A stretch of DNA of 64,000 bases, from positions 44,606-108,605 of the forward strand of contig JADBJJ010000003.1 of assembly GCA_014874475.1 (NCBI GenBank), in the 5' to 3' direction. Under the pieces are notes generated by a model. That model saw only the letters and a program-made list of their open reading frames with translations, made no database searches and was not told the DNA's origin. Below, piece after piece: positions 8,215-16,146 of this stretch; within the stretch, counting starts at the first letter, position 1; each line of letters begins with the position of its first letter. Made by a program: the position numbers and the translations under genes. The DNA comes from Chloroflexota bacterium (GTDB lineage Bacteria; Chloroflexota; Anaerolineae; B4-G1; DUEL01).

Positions 8215-9159
8215 TTATATCCATATCCCCTCTCCGATCCTCCCCAGAACCAGCGCCAGAAGCGCCATACGGACGTAGACGCCGTTGCGGGCCTGGCGGA
8301 AATAGGCGGCGTTGGGGAGAGGGTCCACGTCCGGGGCGATCTCGTCTACCCGGGGGAGGGGATGCATCACCGTCACATTGGGGTTGACCCGCTCTATCAT
8401 CTCCCGGGTGAGGATGTAACTCCCCTTGAGCCGTTCGTACTCCGCGGGGTCGGCAAAGCGCTCTTTCTGGATGCGGGTCATATATAGGACATCGGCATCG
8501 GCCAGCGCGGCTTCCAGGTCCGTCGTCTCCTCTACCTGCATCCCCTGGGCTCGCAGCGCGGCGACCATCTCTGCGGGCATCCGCAACGCTTCGGGGCTCA
8601 CCAGGATGAGGCGGCAGTCATAGTGGCGGTAGATCCAGACCCCGGAGTGGACGGTGCGGCCGTATTTCAGGTCACCGCAGAGGGCAATGGTCAGCCCATC
8701 TACCTGACCCCGCTCCGCGCGGATGGTATACAGGTCCAGCAGGGCCTGGGTGGGGTGTTGCCCGGCCCCGTCGCCACCGTTGATGACGGGGTGCTCCGCG
8801 GCGTCCGCCGCCACTTTCGCCGAACCGATCTGCGGGTGGCGGATAACGATGACATCGGCATATTGGTCCACCGTCCGAACTGTGTCCACCAACGTCTCCC
8901 CCTTTGCCACGGAAGTGGATTCGGCGGAGGAGAAGCCGACGACACTCCCGCCCAGCCGGTGCATGGCCGTCTCAAACGAAAGGCGGGTGCGGGTGCTGGG
9001 CTCAAAGAAGAGCGTCGCCATCACGTAGCCGCTCAGGAGGTCCAGGGAGGGGGTTCGCTGCAGGCGGGCCTGGAACTCCGCGGCGACATCCATAATCCGT
9101 TCCAGTTCCTCGCGGGTGAATTGAGCGCCGTCCAGGATATCTTTGCCTCTCAGGGTCAT
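8215..9159 (-). CDS. pyrB: Aspartate carbamoyltransferase catalytic chain
   Basis: Transfers a carbamoyl group from carbamoyl phosphate to aspartate, the committed step of pyrimidine synthesis. The carbamoyl phosphate site FFEPSTRTRLSFE is at 51-63, the lid lysine is in STSVAKGE near 86, HPTQALLDLYT is near 135, and the aspartate-side motif PLPRVDEI is near 265. GDLKYGRTVHS matches true PyrB rather than ornithine or YgeW-type transcarbamylases. The start at 9159 has AGGAGAA five bases upstream; ATG 9174 is an alternative. No pyrI, pyrC or other pyr gene is adjacent. It is 15 bases upstream of the molybdenum hydroxylase genes and probably cotranscribed with them, which is unusual company. Confidence 0.93.
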   Translation of the reverse strand: MTLRGKDILDGAQFTREELERIMDVAAEFQARLQRTPSLDLLSGYVMATLFFEPSTRTRLSFETAMHRLGGSVVGFSSAESTSVAKGETLVDTVRTVDQYADVIVIRHPQIGSAKVAADAAEHPVINGGDGAGQHPTQALLDLYTIRAERGQVDGLTIALCGDLKYGRTVHSGVWIYRHYDCRLILVSPEALRMPAEMVAALRAQGMQVEETTDLEAALADADVLYMTRIQKERFADPAEYERLKGSYILTREMIERVNPNVTVMHPLPRVDEIAPDVDPLPNAAYFRQARNGVYVRMALLALVLGRIGEGIWI

Positions 9160-9202
9160 AGCGGTTCTCCTCAAAGGGGTGCAGGATGCAAGATGCAGGA
9201 TG

Positions 9203-12055
9203 CTATCTGCGTTCCTCTTCGGCTGCGGGAAGGGTGAAGGCGAAGCAACTTCCCCGTCCGGGTTCGCTTTCCACGCTTACCTCTCCGCCCAATTTGTTCA
9301 CGATGCGTTTCACGATAGAAAGCCCCAGCCCATGTCCCATACCAGAGGGAGAGGGGCTAATGAGCGGAGTAAACAGGCGGCTCTGCTCTTCCGGCATAAG
9401 GCCGGGGCCGTTATCCCGCACCCAGAAGCGGATCATCCCGGGAGAGTCCGGCGGGAAATCGGCACCCAGTTCCACGCGCGGCGGCTGGCCGCCGTACTTG
9501 AGGGCGTTGCTGATGTAGTTGAACCACACCTCTTCCACCCAGGGGGCATAGCCTAACGCAACGGGCCATACTGGCGGGAGGACGATTTCTGCGCCAGATT
9601 CTGAAATCATATCGGTCAGACGGGAGAGGGTATCGTCCACAATCTTCGCCATGTCCAGGGGCTGAATCTCCACATCCTGAAGGCGCACCGTGGCGAGTTT
9701 CAGAAGAGCGTCAATGATACTGCTCATTTTGTATCCGCTACGGGCGATACCCTGGAGATATTCCCGCAATGCCTCATGGGAGGAGGCCGGTAGATTCCAC
9801 TCCAGCATCTCCGCGTAGCCGACGATAAGGGCCACCTGATGTCGCAGGTCGTGGGCTACGGTATGAGCGAAGGCGTCCAGTTCTTCGTTGCGGGCCTCCA
9901 GTTGGAGGGCATACTGGCGCAGTTGCTCTTCTGCCTGTTTGCGACGAAGGATTTCCTTTTGGGCCAGCATCAGCGCTTGAGACTTGGCGATGGCTAGCGC
10001 GATCTGGGCGGCCGCAAATTCGGCCCGTGCAATCTCTTCAGAGGTGAAACGATGTGGTTTCTCGTAGGAAATCAGCGCGGCCCCCAGTTTCTGCTGACCC
10101 ACCATCAGCGGGAGGGCGAGCAAAGAGCGGGTGGAGAATTGCGCCGCGATGCGAGGGCTGAGATAGGGGGTGTTAAAGACATCCTCAATCGCCAGTACAC
10201 GCCCCAGGCGGAGGGCGGATGCCGTTGCCGTCGTCTCGCCGGGCTGGACCTGAAGGGTGAGGTAGGTTTCTCGCATCGGCCTGGAGGCAGCGACGGGGAT
10301 GGGCACGCCGCGCTCTTCATCCCAGAGGGTGACGTAGCAACCGTCGGCTCTGAAGAGTTCCTCCAACCGGTCCGTCAGGGCCTGCAACATGTTCTGGAAA
10401 TCGGTGGTGCCGATGGCGATGCGGATAATTTCGTTCAGCGTGGCCAGATAGCGAGTCTGCTCCTCCAGCGAGCGATGGCTGCGGGAGCGCTGGATAGCCG
10501 CTCCGATCAGGTTGGCTGCCGTCAGAAGGACGCTGATCTCCCTTTCTGTCCACTCCCGCTCTGTACGGCACTCGTCAAAGCCGATAAATCCCCACCAATC
10601 CTGCCCTACGAAGATAGGCACAGCAGCGATGGAAAGGATGTCCTGAGCGGCCAGGATATCCCGCTCGCTTTCAAGGAGGTCGCGCACCCGGCCGTAAACT
10701 GGTTCGCCTCGGCTCATTCGCTCCAGCCAGCGACCGAACCCCGCCTGAATGTAGGAGAAATTTTGCAGGTCCGGGTTATCTATCTGCGGAGTGGCATCCG
10801 GGGCGGCCCACTCGTACCGCTGGCTGGTGAGCAGTTCGCCGTCGGTCCCCAGGTGATTTTCAAAGACGTAGACCCGGCTGACATCAGCGGCCCGGCCCAG
10901 GTCGGCCAGGACGGCAGGCATCTCTCGCTGCCAATCCAGTTCTCGCAGCAGCCGGTCGGCAGCGGCAGCGACGGCTACCAGGATGGCATCCCGGCGGCGG
11001 AGCGTTTCCTCGGCCCGCTTCAGCGCAGTCGTCTCGCGTAGAACCGCTACTCGTCCGCTGATCCGCCCGTGTCGGTCGTAGAGAGGGGAGATGCGCAGGT
11101 TATAGATGCGCTGTTCCGGGCCTTCCCCCACGCTGATTTCCGCCTGGGCCTGAAATACGTGGCCAAACTGTTCCAGCAGGTCTACTCGCCGGGTCACGAC
11201 CTGCTGAATCGGACGGCCGATCAATTCTCTGGCGGGGCGGCGGAAAATGCCTTCGGCGGCTGGATTCAGGTCCACAATCCGGCTCTGTACGTCCAGTACG
11301 ATGACGCCATCGGCCATCCCATCCACAACAGTGTGGCGCGCAATGGGGACGATATCCAGTAACCGGGATCGGGAGATCGCCCAGAGCATCGCTGGGCCCG
11401 CCAGGATGAAAGCGATGGGGGTCAGGTCTACGGGCTGAAAGGGATTCAGGTCAAGGATATAGAGCGCGTTCGCCAGCCAGGGCAACAAGGCGCCGGATAG
11501 CAGGGCGAGGATTTGTCTCCGGTAGAGGGGCAAGGAATGGGGGAACTCCTTCAGGAGCAGAACAGTGCCCAGGATGAGCAAAGAGTAAGAATACACGAAA
11601 TGGCCCCACCACCAGGCCCCGTGGGTGACGCTGACCAGCGCGTACGGCCCCTGAGCCACCATCTCAAACCGGCTCCAGAGGAGGCCGTGGTGGTTGTTGG
11701 TCAGGGCGACCAGCCAGGTGAGCGCCGGCTCTACCGTCAACAGGAGCCAGCGGTAACTCCTCAGCCAGTTTTCCCGACCGGTGTACTGCAGCACCAGGGC
11801 CAGCCAGGCCCCCGGTATTGTGACGATGCCCAGATACTCCATCTGGGCACAGAAGAGGGCGAAGGAGCGGTCCCGGCTGGCCATTTCCAGCGCATAGAAT
11901 CCGGACCAGTCTGCTGCTGCCAGCATGAGGAGGGTCAGCGGCAGGGCCCCAGGGGCAGGTCGTCGTCGCCAGGCAACAAGAGCCAGGGCGAGAACCAGTA
12001 TCCCTGCTCCGGCCACTGGCCAGATATAGGGCGGGAACTGCCAGGATGCAGGCAT
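9203..12055 (-). CDS. Membrane sensor histidine kinase: 7TM, PAS, two GAF, HisKA and HATPase domains
   Basis: A 950-residue hybrid of sensor modules. Residues 1-235 carry about seven hydrophobic segments resembling the histidine kinase N-terminal 7TM domain. A PAS domain (VDGMADGVIVLD onward) spans roughly 240-350, and two GAF domains cover about 380-540 and 560-715. A coiled-coil dimerisation helix contains the phosphoacceptor His near 733 (TVAHDLRHQ). The ATPase domain follows, with an N box NYISNALKYGG, G1 box DNGPGL and G2 box GMGHGLGLSIV. No response regulator gene is adjacent, so it is an orphan kinase. It lies between the aminotransferase and pyrB on the same strand. The ligand is unknown. 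No clear ribosome binding site precedes ATG 12055. Confidence 0.9.
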   Translation of the reverse strand: MPASWQFPPYIWPVAGAGILVLALALVAWRRRPAPGALPLTLLMLAAADWSGFYALEMASRDRSFALFCAQMEYLGIVTIPGAWLALVLQYTGRENWLRSYRWLLLTVEPALTWLVALTNNHHGLLWSRFEMVAQGPYALVSVTHGAWWWGHFVYSYSLLILGTVLLLKEFPHSLPLYRRQILALLSGALLPWLANALYILDLNPFQPVDLTPIAFILAGPAMLWAISRSRLLDIVPIARHTVVDGMADGVIVLDVQSRIVDLNPAAEGIFRRPARELIGRPIQQVVTRRVDLLEQFGHVFQAQAEISVGEGPEQRIYNLRISPLYDRHGRISGRVAVLRETTALKRAEETLRRRDAILVAVAAAADRLLRELDWQREMPAVLADLGRAADVSRVYVFENHLGTDGELLTSQRYEWAAPDATPQIDNPDLQNFSYIQAGFGRWLERMSRGEPVYGRVRDLLESERDILAAQDILSIAAVPIFVGQDWWGFIGFDECRTEREWTEREISVLLTAANLIGAAIQRSRSHRSLEEQTRYLATLNEIIRIAIGTTDFQNMLQALTDRLEELFRADGCYVTLWDEERGVPIPVAASRPMRETYLTLQVQPGETTATASALRLGRVLAIEDVFNTPYLSPRIAAQFSTRSLLALPLMVGQQKLGAALISYEKPHRFTSEEIARAEFAAAQIALAIAKSQALMLAQKEILRRKQAEEQLRQYALQLEARNEELDAFAHTVAHDLRHQVALIVGYAEMLEWNLPASSHEALREYLQGIARSGYKMSSIIDALLKLATVRLQDVEIQPLDMAKIVDDTLSRLTDMISESGAEIVLPPVWPVALGYAPWVEEVWFNYISNALKYGGQPPRVELGADFPPDSPGMIRFWVRDNGPGLMPEEQSRLFTPLISPSPSGMGHGLGLSIVKRIVNKLGGEVSVESEPGRGSCFAFTLPAAEEERR

Positions 12056-12141
12056 CGTAACAGAATTATTGAAACCGAGTCGGGTTCCCTACCCGGAGTC
12101 TTTCCGTCCCAACTTTGCGGCCCATATCGGGCGATCGCTCA

Positions 12142-13257
12142 TCACTCTTCCGCAACCTCTGCACTCATTGAGAGCAAAGGAATGCTTGCCAGTCGCCGGA
12201 TTCCTTCACGGATTTCTTCCGGGGTCAACGCACAGAAGGGAAGGCGGATAAAGCCATCGCCACCGCCGTTAGCGAAGAACCCCCGACCATCGGTCAGGCG
12301 GATGCCGACCTCCGAGGCTTGTCGGAGCAGGTCCTCCGCCCGGACTGAACCGTTAAGGTACAGTCCCACAAAGAAACCTCCGTCCGGACGTTGCCATGTT
12401 GCTTGATTCACGAAGTGCTCCTCCAATGCGTCCAGCATCGCCTCCAGTCGGGGGCGGTAGAGAGTTCTGAGATATTCCAGGTGGGGCTCTAACCATCCCC
12501 GCCGGATAAACTCGTAAACGACGGCCTGGTTGAGGTAACTGGCGTTGATGTACGTGTCCTCGGCCATTTTCGCCAGCGGGCCTGCCAGATCAAACGGCAG
12601 GACGGCGTAGCCGACGCGCAGCCCAGGGCTGATGAGTTTGCTGTAGGAGGACATCTGGACGACGCGCTCGGGGGCGAAATCCCGCAGGGTAGGGAGATCG
12701 GTACCCCGGTAGCGGAGGCGGCGGTAGGGGAGGTCTTCCACCGCCCAGAACTGGTACTCCCGGGCCAGTTCGGCGACCCGCTGTCGTTTCCAGGCCGCCA
12801 TCACCGACCCGCTGGGGTTCTGGAAATCCGGGACCAGGTAGAAGAGGACGGGGCGCTCACCGTTCTGCAGCCGTTCCTCCACGACCTGCATATCCGGCCC
12901 ATCATCCTGGAGCGGGATACCGACCACCCGCGCCCCAGCCCGTCGCAGGACGGTGATGGCCCGGTCGTAGGACGGCTCTTCGGTATAGGCTACGTCGCCG
13001 GGGCGGATCATCATCCGCGCCAGCAGGTCCAGCAACTGGAGGGAGCCCTGTCCAACGATGACCTGGTCCTCGTGGGCGCCGGCCTCTGCGGCGATATGGG
13101 CGCGCAGGGGACGAAAGCCCTGGGCTGCAGCGTACTGCAGCACTTCGTCTCCATATTCCATCAGCACAGCAGTGGCGCATTCGGCCAGTTTCGCTTTCGG
13201 GAAAGATTCGGCAGGGGGAACCCCGCGGGTAAAGGGGATGATGGACAGACTGGTCAT
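12142..13257 (-). CDS. PLP-dependent aminotransferase, class I/II (2-aminoadipate/MocR-like fold type I)
   Basis: A 371-residue aminotransferase. The PLP lysine is K207 in SSYSKLISPGLRVGY, the cofactor-binding DFQNPSG is near 144, and VEDLPYRRLRY near 173 holds the conserved Asp and Tyr pair. There is no N-terminal winged-helix domain, so it is the free enzyme and not a MocR regulator. Substrate is not determined; 2-aminoadipate, aromatic or branched-chain amino acids are typical for this subgroup. A remnant of a branched-chain amino acid transporter gene lies 16 bases upstream, which may hint at an ancestral amino acid uptake and catabolism operon. Confidence 0.88.
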   Translation of the reverse strand: MTSLSIIPFTRGVPPAESFPKAKLAECATAVLMEYGDEVLQYAAAQGFRPLRAHIAAEAGAHEDQVIVGQGSLQLLDLLARMMIRPGDVAYTEEPSYDRAITVLRRAGARVVGIPLQDDGPDMQVVEERLQNGERPVLFYLVPDFQNPSGSVMAAWKRQRVAELAREYQFWAVEDLPYRRLRYRGTDLPTLRDFAPERVVQMSSYSKLISPGLRVGYAVLPFDLAGPLAKMAEDTYINASYLNQAVVYEFIRRGWLEPHLEYLRTLYRPRLEAMLDALEEHFVNQATWQRPDGGFFVGLYLNGSVRAEDLLRQASEVGIRLTDGRGFFANGGGDGFIRLPFCALTPEEIREGIRRLASIPLLSMSAEVAEE

Positions 13258-13273
13258 AGTCTCTCTCTGCTCC

Positions 13274-13408
13274 TCACAAGCCTAAATAATGTTGTCGGAT
13301 GTGGGAATTCTGGGAGAGTTCGGCGCACGTCCCCTCCAGGACGATGCGCCCGTTTTCCAGGACGTATCCCCGGTCGGCCAGCGACAGGGCGTGGTGGATG
13401 TTCTGCTC
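13274..13408 (-). pseudogene. C-terminal remnant of a branched-chain amino acid ABC transporter ATPase (LivF-type)
   Basis: On the minus strand the 44 residues from EQN at 13408 to the TGA at 13274 read ALSLADRGYVLENGRIVLEG and end HYLGL, which is the canonical tail of LivF-type ATPases (...VEQNxxxALxxADRGYVLExGRIVLEG...). Sequence upstream of the EQN codon no longer resembles the family, and Walker motifs and signature are absent. The remnant is 16 bases from the aminotransferase start, so a deletion probably removed the rest of a liv operon and left the end of its last gene. The recognition rests on family memory of this highly conserved tail. Confidence 0.75.
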
Positions 13409-13505
13409 ACGGCCCACTGTTGGTCTGTCAAGTCCATTGCCCACCTCGATCATCAAGGTGAGCATAGTATACACCAATCTGAGAGGATTTACGAGATAAA
13501 TTCAT

Positions 13506-13521
13506 TATATCACGGGATATA
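13506..13521. promoter_or_regulatory. Inverted repeat, possible operator upstream of the importer promoter
   Basis: TATATC, four bases (ACGG), then GATATA form a 6-bp inverted repeat that ends four bases before the -35 hexamer at 13525. The position suits a repressor or activator site, but the element is AT-rich and short, so chance is possible. Confidence 0.25.
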
Positions 13522-13524
13522 TCC

Positions 13525-13552
13525 TTGTCAAGTACCCAAGTTATGATATAAT
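13525..13552 (+). promoter_or_regulatory. Sigma-70-type promoter of the ABC importer operon
   Basis: TTGTCA at 13525-13530, a 16-base spacer, and TATAAT at 13547-13552 lie 37 bases before the binding-protein start. The -10 box is perfect consensus and the -35 matches five of six. The rest of the 13409-13524 stretch is AT-rich and holds no gene I can recognise. Confidence 0.65.
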
Positions 13553-13588
13553 CCCCCCGAATTATCCTACCCTGAAGGGAGGTAAACC

Positions 13589-15151
13589 ATGCGACGTCTT
13601 CTCCTCTTTCTGCTGCTGGCGGCAGCACTGGCGACAGGCTGCACGCCCCGCTCCGAGGGTCGGATTGTCTACGGCCTAACGCTGAACCCCACTGGGATCG
13701 ACCCTCACATCAACGCCTCATCGGAACTGGGGATCCCCCTCACCTCCGTCTACGACACACTGGTCTACCAGGACCCGCAGACGGGGGGGTTCGTGCCCGG
13801 CCTGGCCGAACGATGGGAGGTCTCCGCCGACGGACAGGTCTATACGTTCTACCTGCGGCGAGGGGTCAAGTTCCACGACGGCACCCCCTTCAACGCCGAG
13901 GCGGTGCGCTTCAATCTGGAGCGCATCACCAATCCCGACCTCGCTTCTCAAAAAGCCCGTTTTATGTTGGGGCCGTTTGAGCGGGCGGAGGTCGTGGACG
14001 AGTATACCATCCGTATTGTGATGAGCGAGCCCTATGCTCCTCTACTGGATTCCCTCAGCCAGGTCTATCTGGCCATGGCCTCCCCCGCGGCTATCCAGAA
14101 ATGGGGCCTGGAGTACCAGTTACACCAGACGGGAACCGGGCCGTTCATTTTTGCAGAATTTGTGCCCGGCGACCATCTGACCCTGCGGCCGAATCCTGAT
14201 TACGCCTGGGGACCGCGGGTCTATCAGCATAAAACGGCCCAACTGGCGGAGATAGAGTTCCGCTTTTTCACCGACGCGGCCACTCGCGCCCCGGCCCTGG
14301 AGTCGGGAGAAGCGGACGTAATGGGGGAGGTACCGCCTCTGGACGCCGTCCGGCTGCAAAAGAACCCCAACTTCCGCATCCAGCCGGTTCCGATTCCGGG
14401 CCTCTCGCTGGTGTACTTTATGAACGTCACCCGCCCACCGCTGGATGACCTGCGGGTGCGGCAAGCGCTCATCTACGGCACAGACCGCCAGGTCATCGTT
14501 TCCACCGTCTTCCAAGGCACTTCTCCGGTAGCCTGCGGTCCGCTGACGGCCGTGACTTTTGGCTACGACCCCGCCGTCTGCCAGTTCTATCCCTACGACC
14601 CGTCCCGCGCAGCGACGCTCCTGGAAGAGGCGGGCTGGAAGGATACGGACGGGGACGGTATCCGGGACCGGAACGGTCAGCCGCTGACCCTGGACCTCTA
14701 CCTGATGGGCTGGGGCTACCTGCCGGATATTGTCCAGTTGATGGCCTCGCAGTGGGCCCAATTGGGGATCAACGTCAACATGCAGAAGGTGACCTATCCG
14801 GAAGCCCTGCAGATTGCCAAGGATGGGACACATCATCTGCTTCCCTTCAGTTCATCCGGGACTGACCCGCACATTCTGCGGACGTTCTTCTACTCCCAGG
14901 CCCGGTTCAACTGGTCCAAAGTCAACGACCCGGAACTGGATGGCTGGCTGGACGAAGCGGCCCGCCTGTTTGACCGAAACCAGCGGGCGGCCCTCTACAG
15001 CCGAATCCAGAACCGGATTATGGAGCAGGCACTGGTCATCCCCATCCGCGACTACGTGAATCTGAACGGGGTAAACAACCGGGTTCAAGGGCTGCGCTTT
15101 GATGCCCAGGGCTGGTTCCCCTGGCTGATTGACGTCACCGTCCAGCAATGA
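13589..15151 (+). CDS. ABC transporter substrate-binding lipoprotein, family 5 (peptide/nickel type)
   Basis: A 520-residue extracytoplasmic binding protein. The N-terminal hydrophobic segment ends in a lipobox ALATGC with the acylated Cys at 18, so it is membrane-anchored. Family 5 landmarks are LAERWEVSADGQVYTF and FHDGTPFNAEAVRFNLER near 80-115. A DTDGDGIRDRNG stretch near 352 looks like a calcium-binding loop of the dockerin or thrombospondin kind, which is common in thermophile members. GGGAGG sits just before ATG 13589. It is followed by two permease genes, but no ATPase genes are adjacent: those must lie elsewhere or be shared. The ligand could be oligopeptide, nickel or a sugar. Confidence 0.9.
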   Translation: MRRLLLFLLLAAALATGCTPRSEGRIVYGLTLNPTGIDPHINASSELGIPLTSVYDTLVYQDPQTGGFVPGLAERWEVSADGQVYTFYLRRGVKFHDGTPFNAEAVRFNLERITNPDLASQKARFMLGPFERAEVVDEYTIRIVMSEPYAPLLDSLSQVYLAMASPAAIQKWGLEYQLHQTGTGPFIFAEFVPGDHLTLRPNPDYAWGPRVYQHKTAQLAEIEFRFFTDAATRAPALESGEADVMGEVPPLDAVRLQKNPNFRIQPVPIPGLSLVYFMNVTRPPLDDLRVRQALIYGTDRQVIVSTVFQGTSPVACGPLTAVTFGYDPAVCQFYPYDPSRAATLLEEAGWKDTDGDGIRDRNGQPLTLDLYLMGWGYLPDIVQLMASQWAQLGINVNMQKVTYPEALQIAKDGTHHLLPFSSSGTDPHILRTFFYSQARFNWSKVNDPELDGWLDEAARLFDRNQRAALYSRIQNRIMEQALVIPIRDYVNLNGVNNRVQGLRFDAQGWFPWLIDVTVQQ

Positions 15152-15156
15152 GGCAT

Positions 15157-15179
15157 CCCCAGGCACGGAGTGCCTGGGG
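15157..15179 (+). terminator. Intercistronic hairpin after the binding-protein gene
   Basis: CCCCAGGCAC, loop GGA, GTGCCTGGGG: a perfect 10-bp GC-rich stem starting five bases after the stop codon. There is no U tract, so it is more likely a 3' mRNA-stabilising or partially terminating hairpin that keeps binding-protein mRNA in excess over permease mRNA, as in many ABC importer operons. It also places the permease start at 15200, outside the stem. Confidence 0.7.
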
Positions 15180-15199
15180 GCATGCTTGCGGGGGAACCC

Positions 15200-16135
15200 A
15201 TGTTGGGGTATGTCGGACGGAGGCTGCTGGAGGCGGCACTGGTCCTCTGGCTGGCCATCACCCTCGCTTTTGTGGCCATGCAACTGACGCCGGGCGACCC
15301 GGCGGAGACCCTGCTGGCCGCTTCCGGAGCCTCTCCCGAAGAGATTGACCGCCTCCGGGCCGACATGGGCCTGGATGACCCGGTCCCGGTTCAGTACATC
15401 CGCTACCTGACCGGCTTGTTCCGAGGTGACCTGGGGATTTCCTGGCTTCAGCGCCGTCCGGTCCTTTCAATGATTCTGGAACAATTGCCGGCGACGGCCG
15501 AACTGGCCGTCGCCGGTATATGGATGGGTACCCTGCTGGGTATCTTTCTGGGCCTGTTGGCTGCCATCTACCGGGGGACGTGGGTGGATAGCCTGGCGAC
15601 GACCCTCTCCGTCCTGGGCTTATCCACCCCTGTCTTCTGGTCGGGTATACTGATGATCCTCCTCTTCTCCGTGCATCTGCGCTGGTTTCCCTCCTCTGGG
15701 CGCGGCGATCTGCGTCACCTGGTCCTCCCGGCGCTTACCCTGGGCTTCTCCCTTTCCGGCTCCATCGCCCGGCTAGTACGGACACAGGTCGTAGAAGTGT
15801 TCCGGATGCCGTATATCCTGGCGGCCCAGGCGCGCGGCATCCCCCTTTGGCGCGTCCTGCTGATGCATGTCCTGCGCCCGGCCGCCGGGCCGATTGTGGC
15901 CCTCATCGCGCTCCAGTTCGGCTTCCTCCTGGGTGGCGCCGTCGTGACCGAGTCGGTCTTCGCCCGGCAGGGGCTGGGCCGACTGGCTGTCCAGGCTATC
16001 CTCTGGCGGGATTTGCCCCTCATCCGTGGAATCGTCATCACCGGGGCGATCATCTACCTACTGGTCAGCCTGCTGGCCGACTTTCTCCATGCCTGGCTGG
16101 ACCCCCGGTTGCGGGAACGTCCAGCAGGGCAGTGA
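15200..16135 (+). CDS. ABC transporter permease, DppB/OppB family
   Basis: A 311-residue inner-membrane permease with about six membrane helices. It opens MLGYVGRRLLEAALVLWLA and has the typical N-terminal periplasmic loop with TPGDPAETL and MGLDDPVPVQY. The EAA-like coupling loop ARGIPLWRVLLMHVLRPA near 215 contacts the ATPase. Start at 15200 is preferred because GGGGGAA precedes it and upstream codons lie in the hairpin; GTG 15170 and ATG 15182 are in frame. It pairs with the DppC-type permease 11 bases downstream. Confidence 0.9.
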   Translation: MLGYVGRRLLEAALVLWLAITLAFVAMQLTPGDPAETLLAASGASPEEIDRLRADMGLDDPVPVQYIRYLTGLFRGDLGISWLQRRPVLSMILEQLPATAELAVAGIWMGTLLGIFLGLLAAIYRGTWVDSLATTLSVLGLSTPVFWSGILMILLFSVHLRWFPSSGRGDLRHLVLPALTLGFSLSGSIARLVRTQVVEVFRMPYILAAQARGIPLWRVLLMHVLRPAAGPIVALIALQFGFLLGGAVVTESVFARQGLGRLAVQAILWRDLPLIRGIVITGAIIYLLVSLLADFLHAWLDPRLRERPAGQ

Positions 16136-16146
16136 ACGGAAGGCCG

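Noticed and set aside
8215..9159. PyrB as an oxamate or YgeW-type catabolic carbamoyltransferase
   Set aside because: GDLKYGRTVHS and PLPRVDEI match biosynthetic aspartate carbamoyltransferase, despite the suggestive hydroxylase neighbours.
13409..13505. Minus-strand promoter or start for the livF remnant (TATACT at 13466-13471)
   Set aside because: There is no acceptable -35 at proper spacing, and the remnant lacks any functional domain.
15847..16146. 100-residue N-terminal extension of the DppC permease
   Set aside because: It overlaps the DppB gene in another frame and lacks the family pattern; ATG 16147 has a ribosome binding site.
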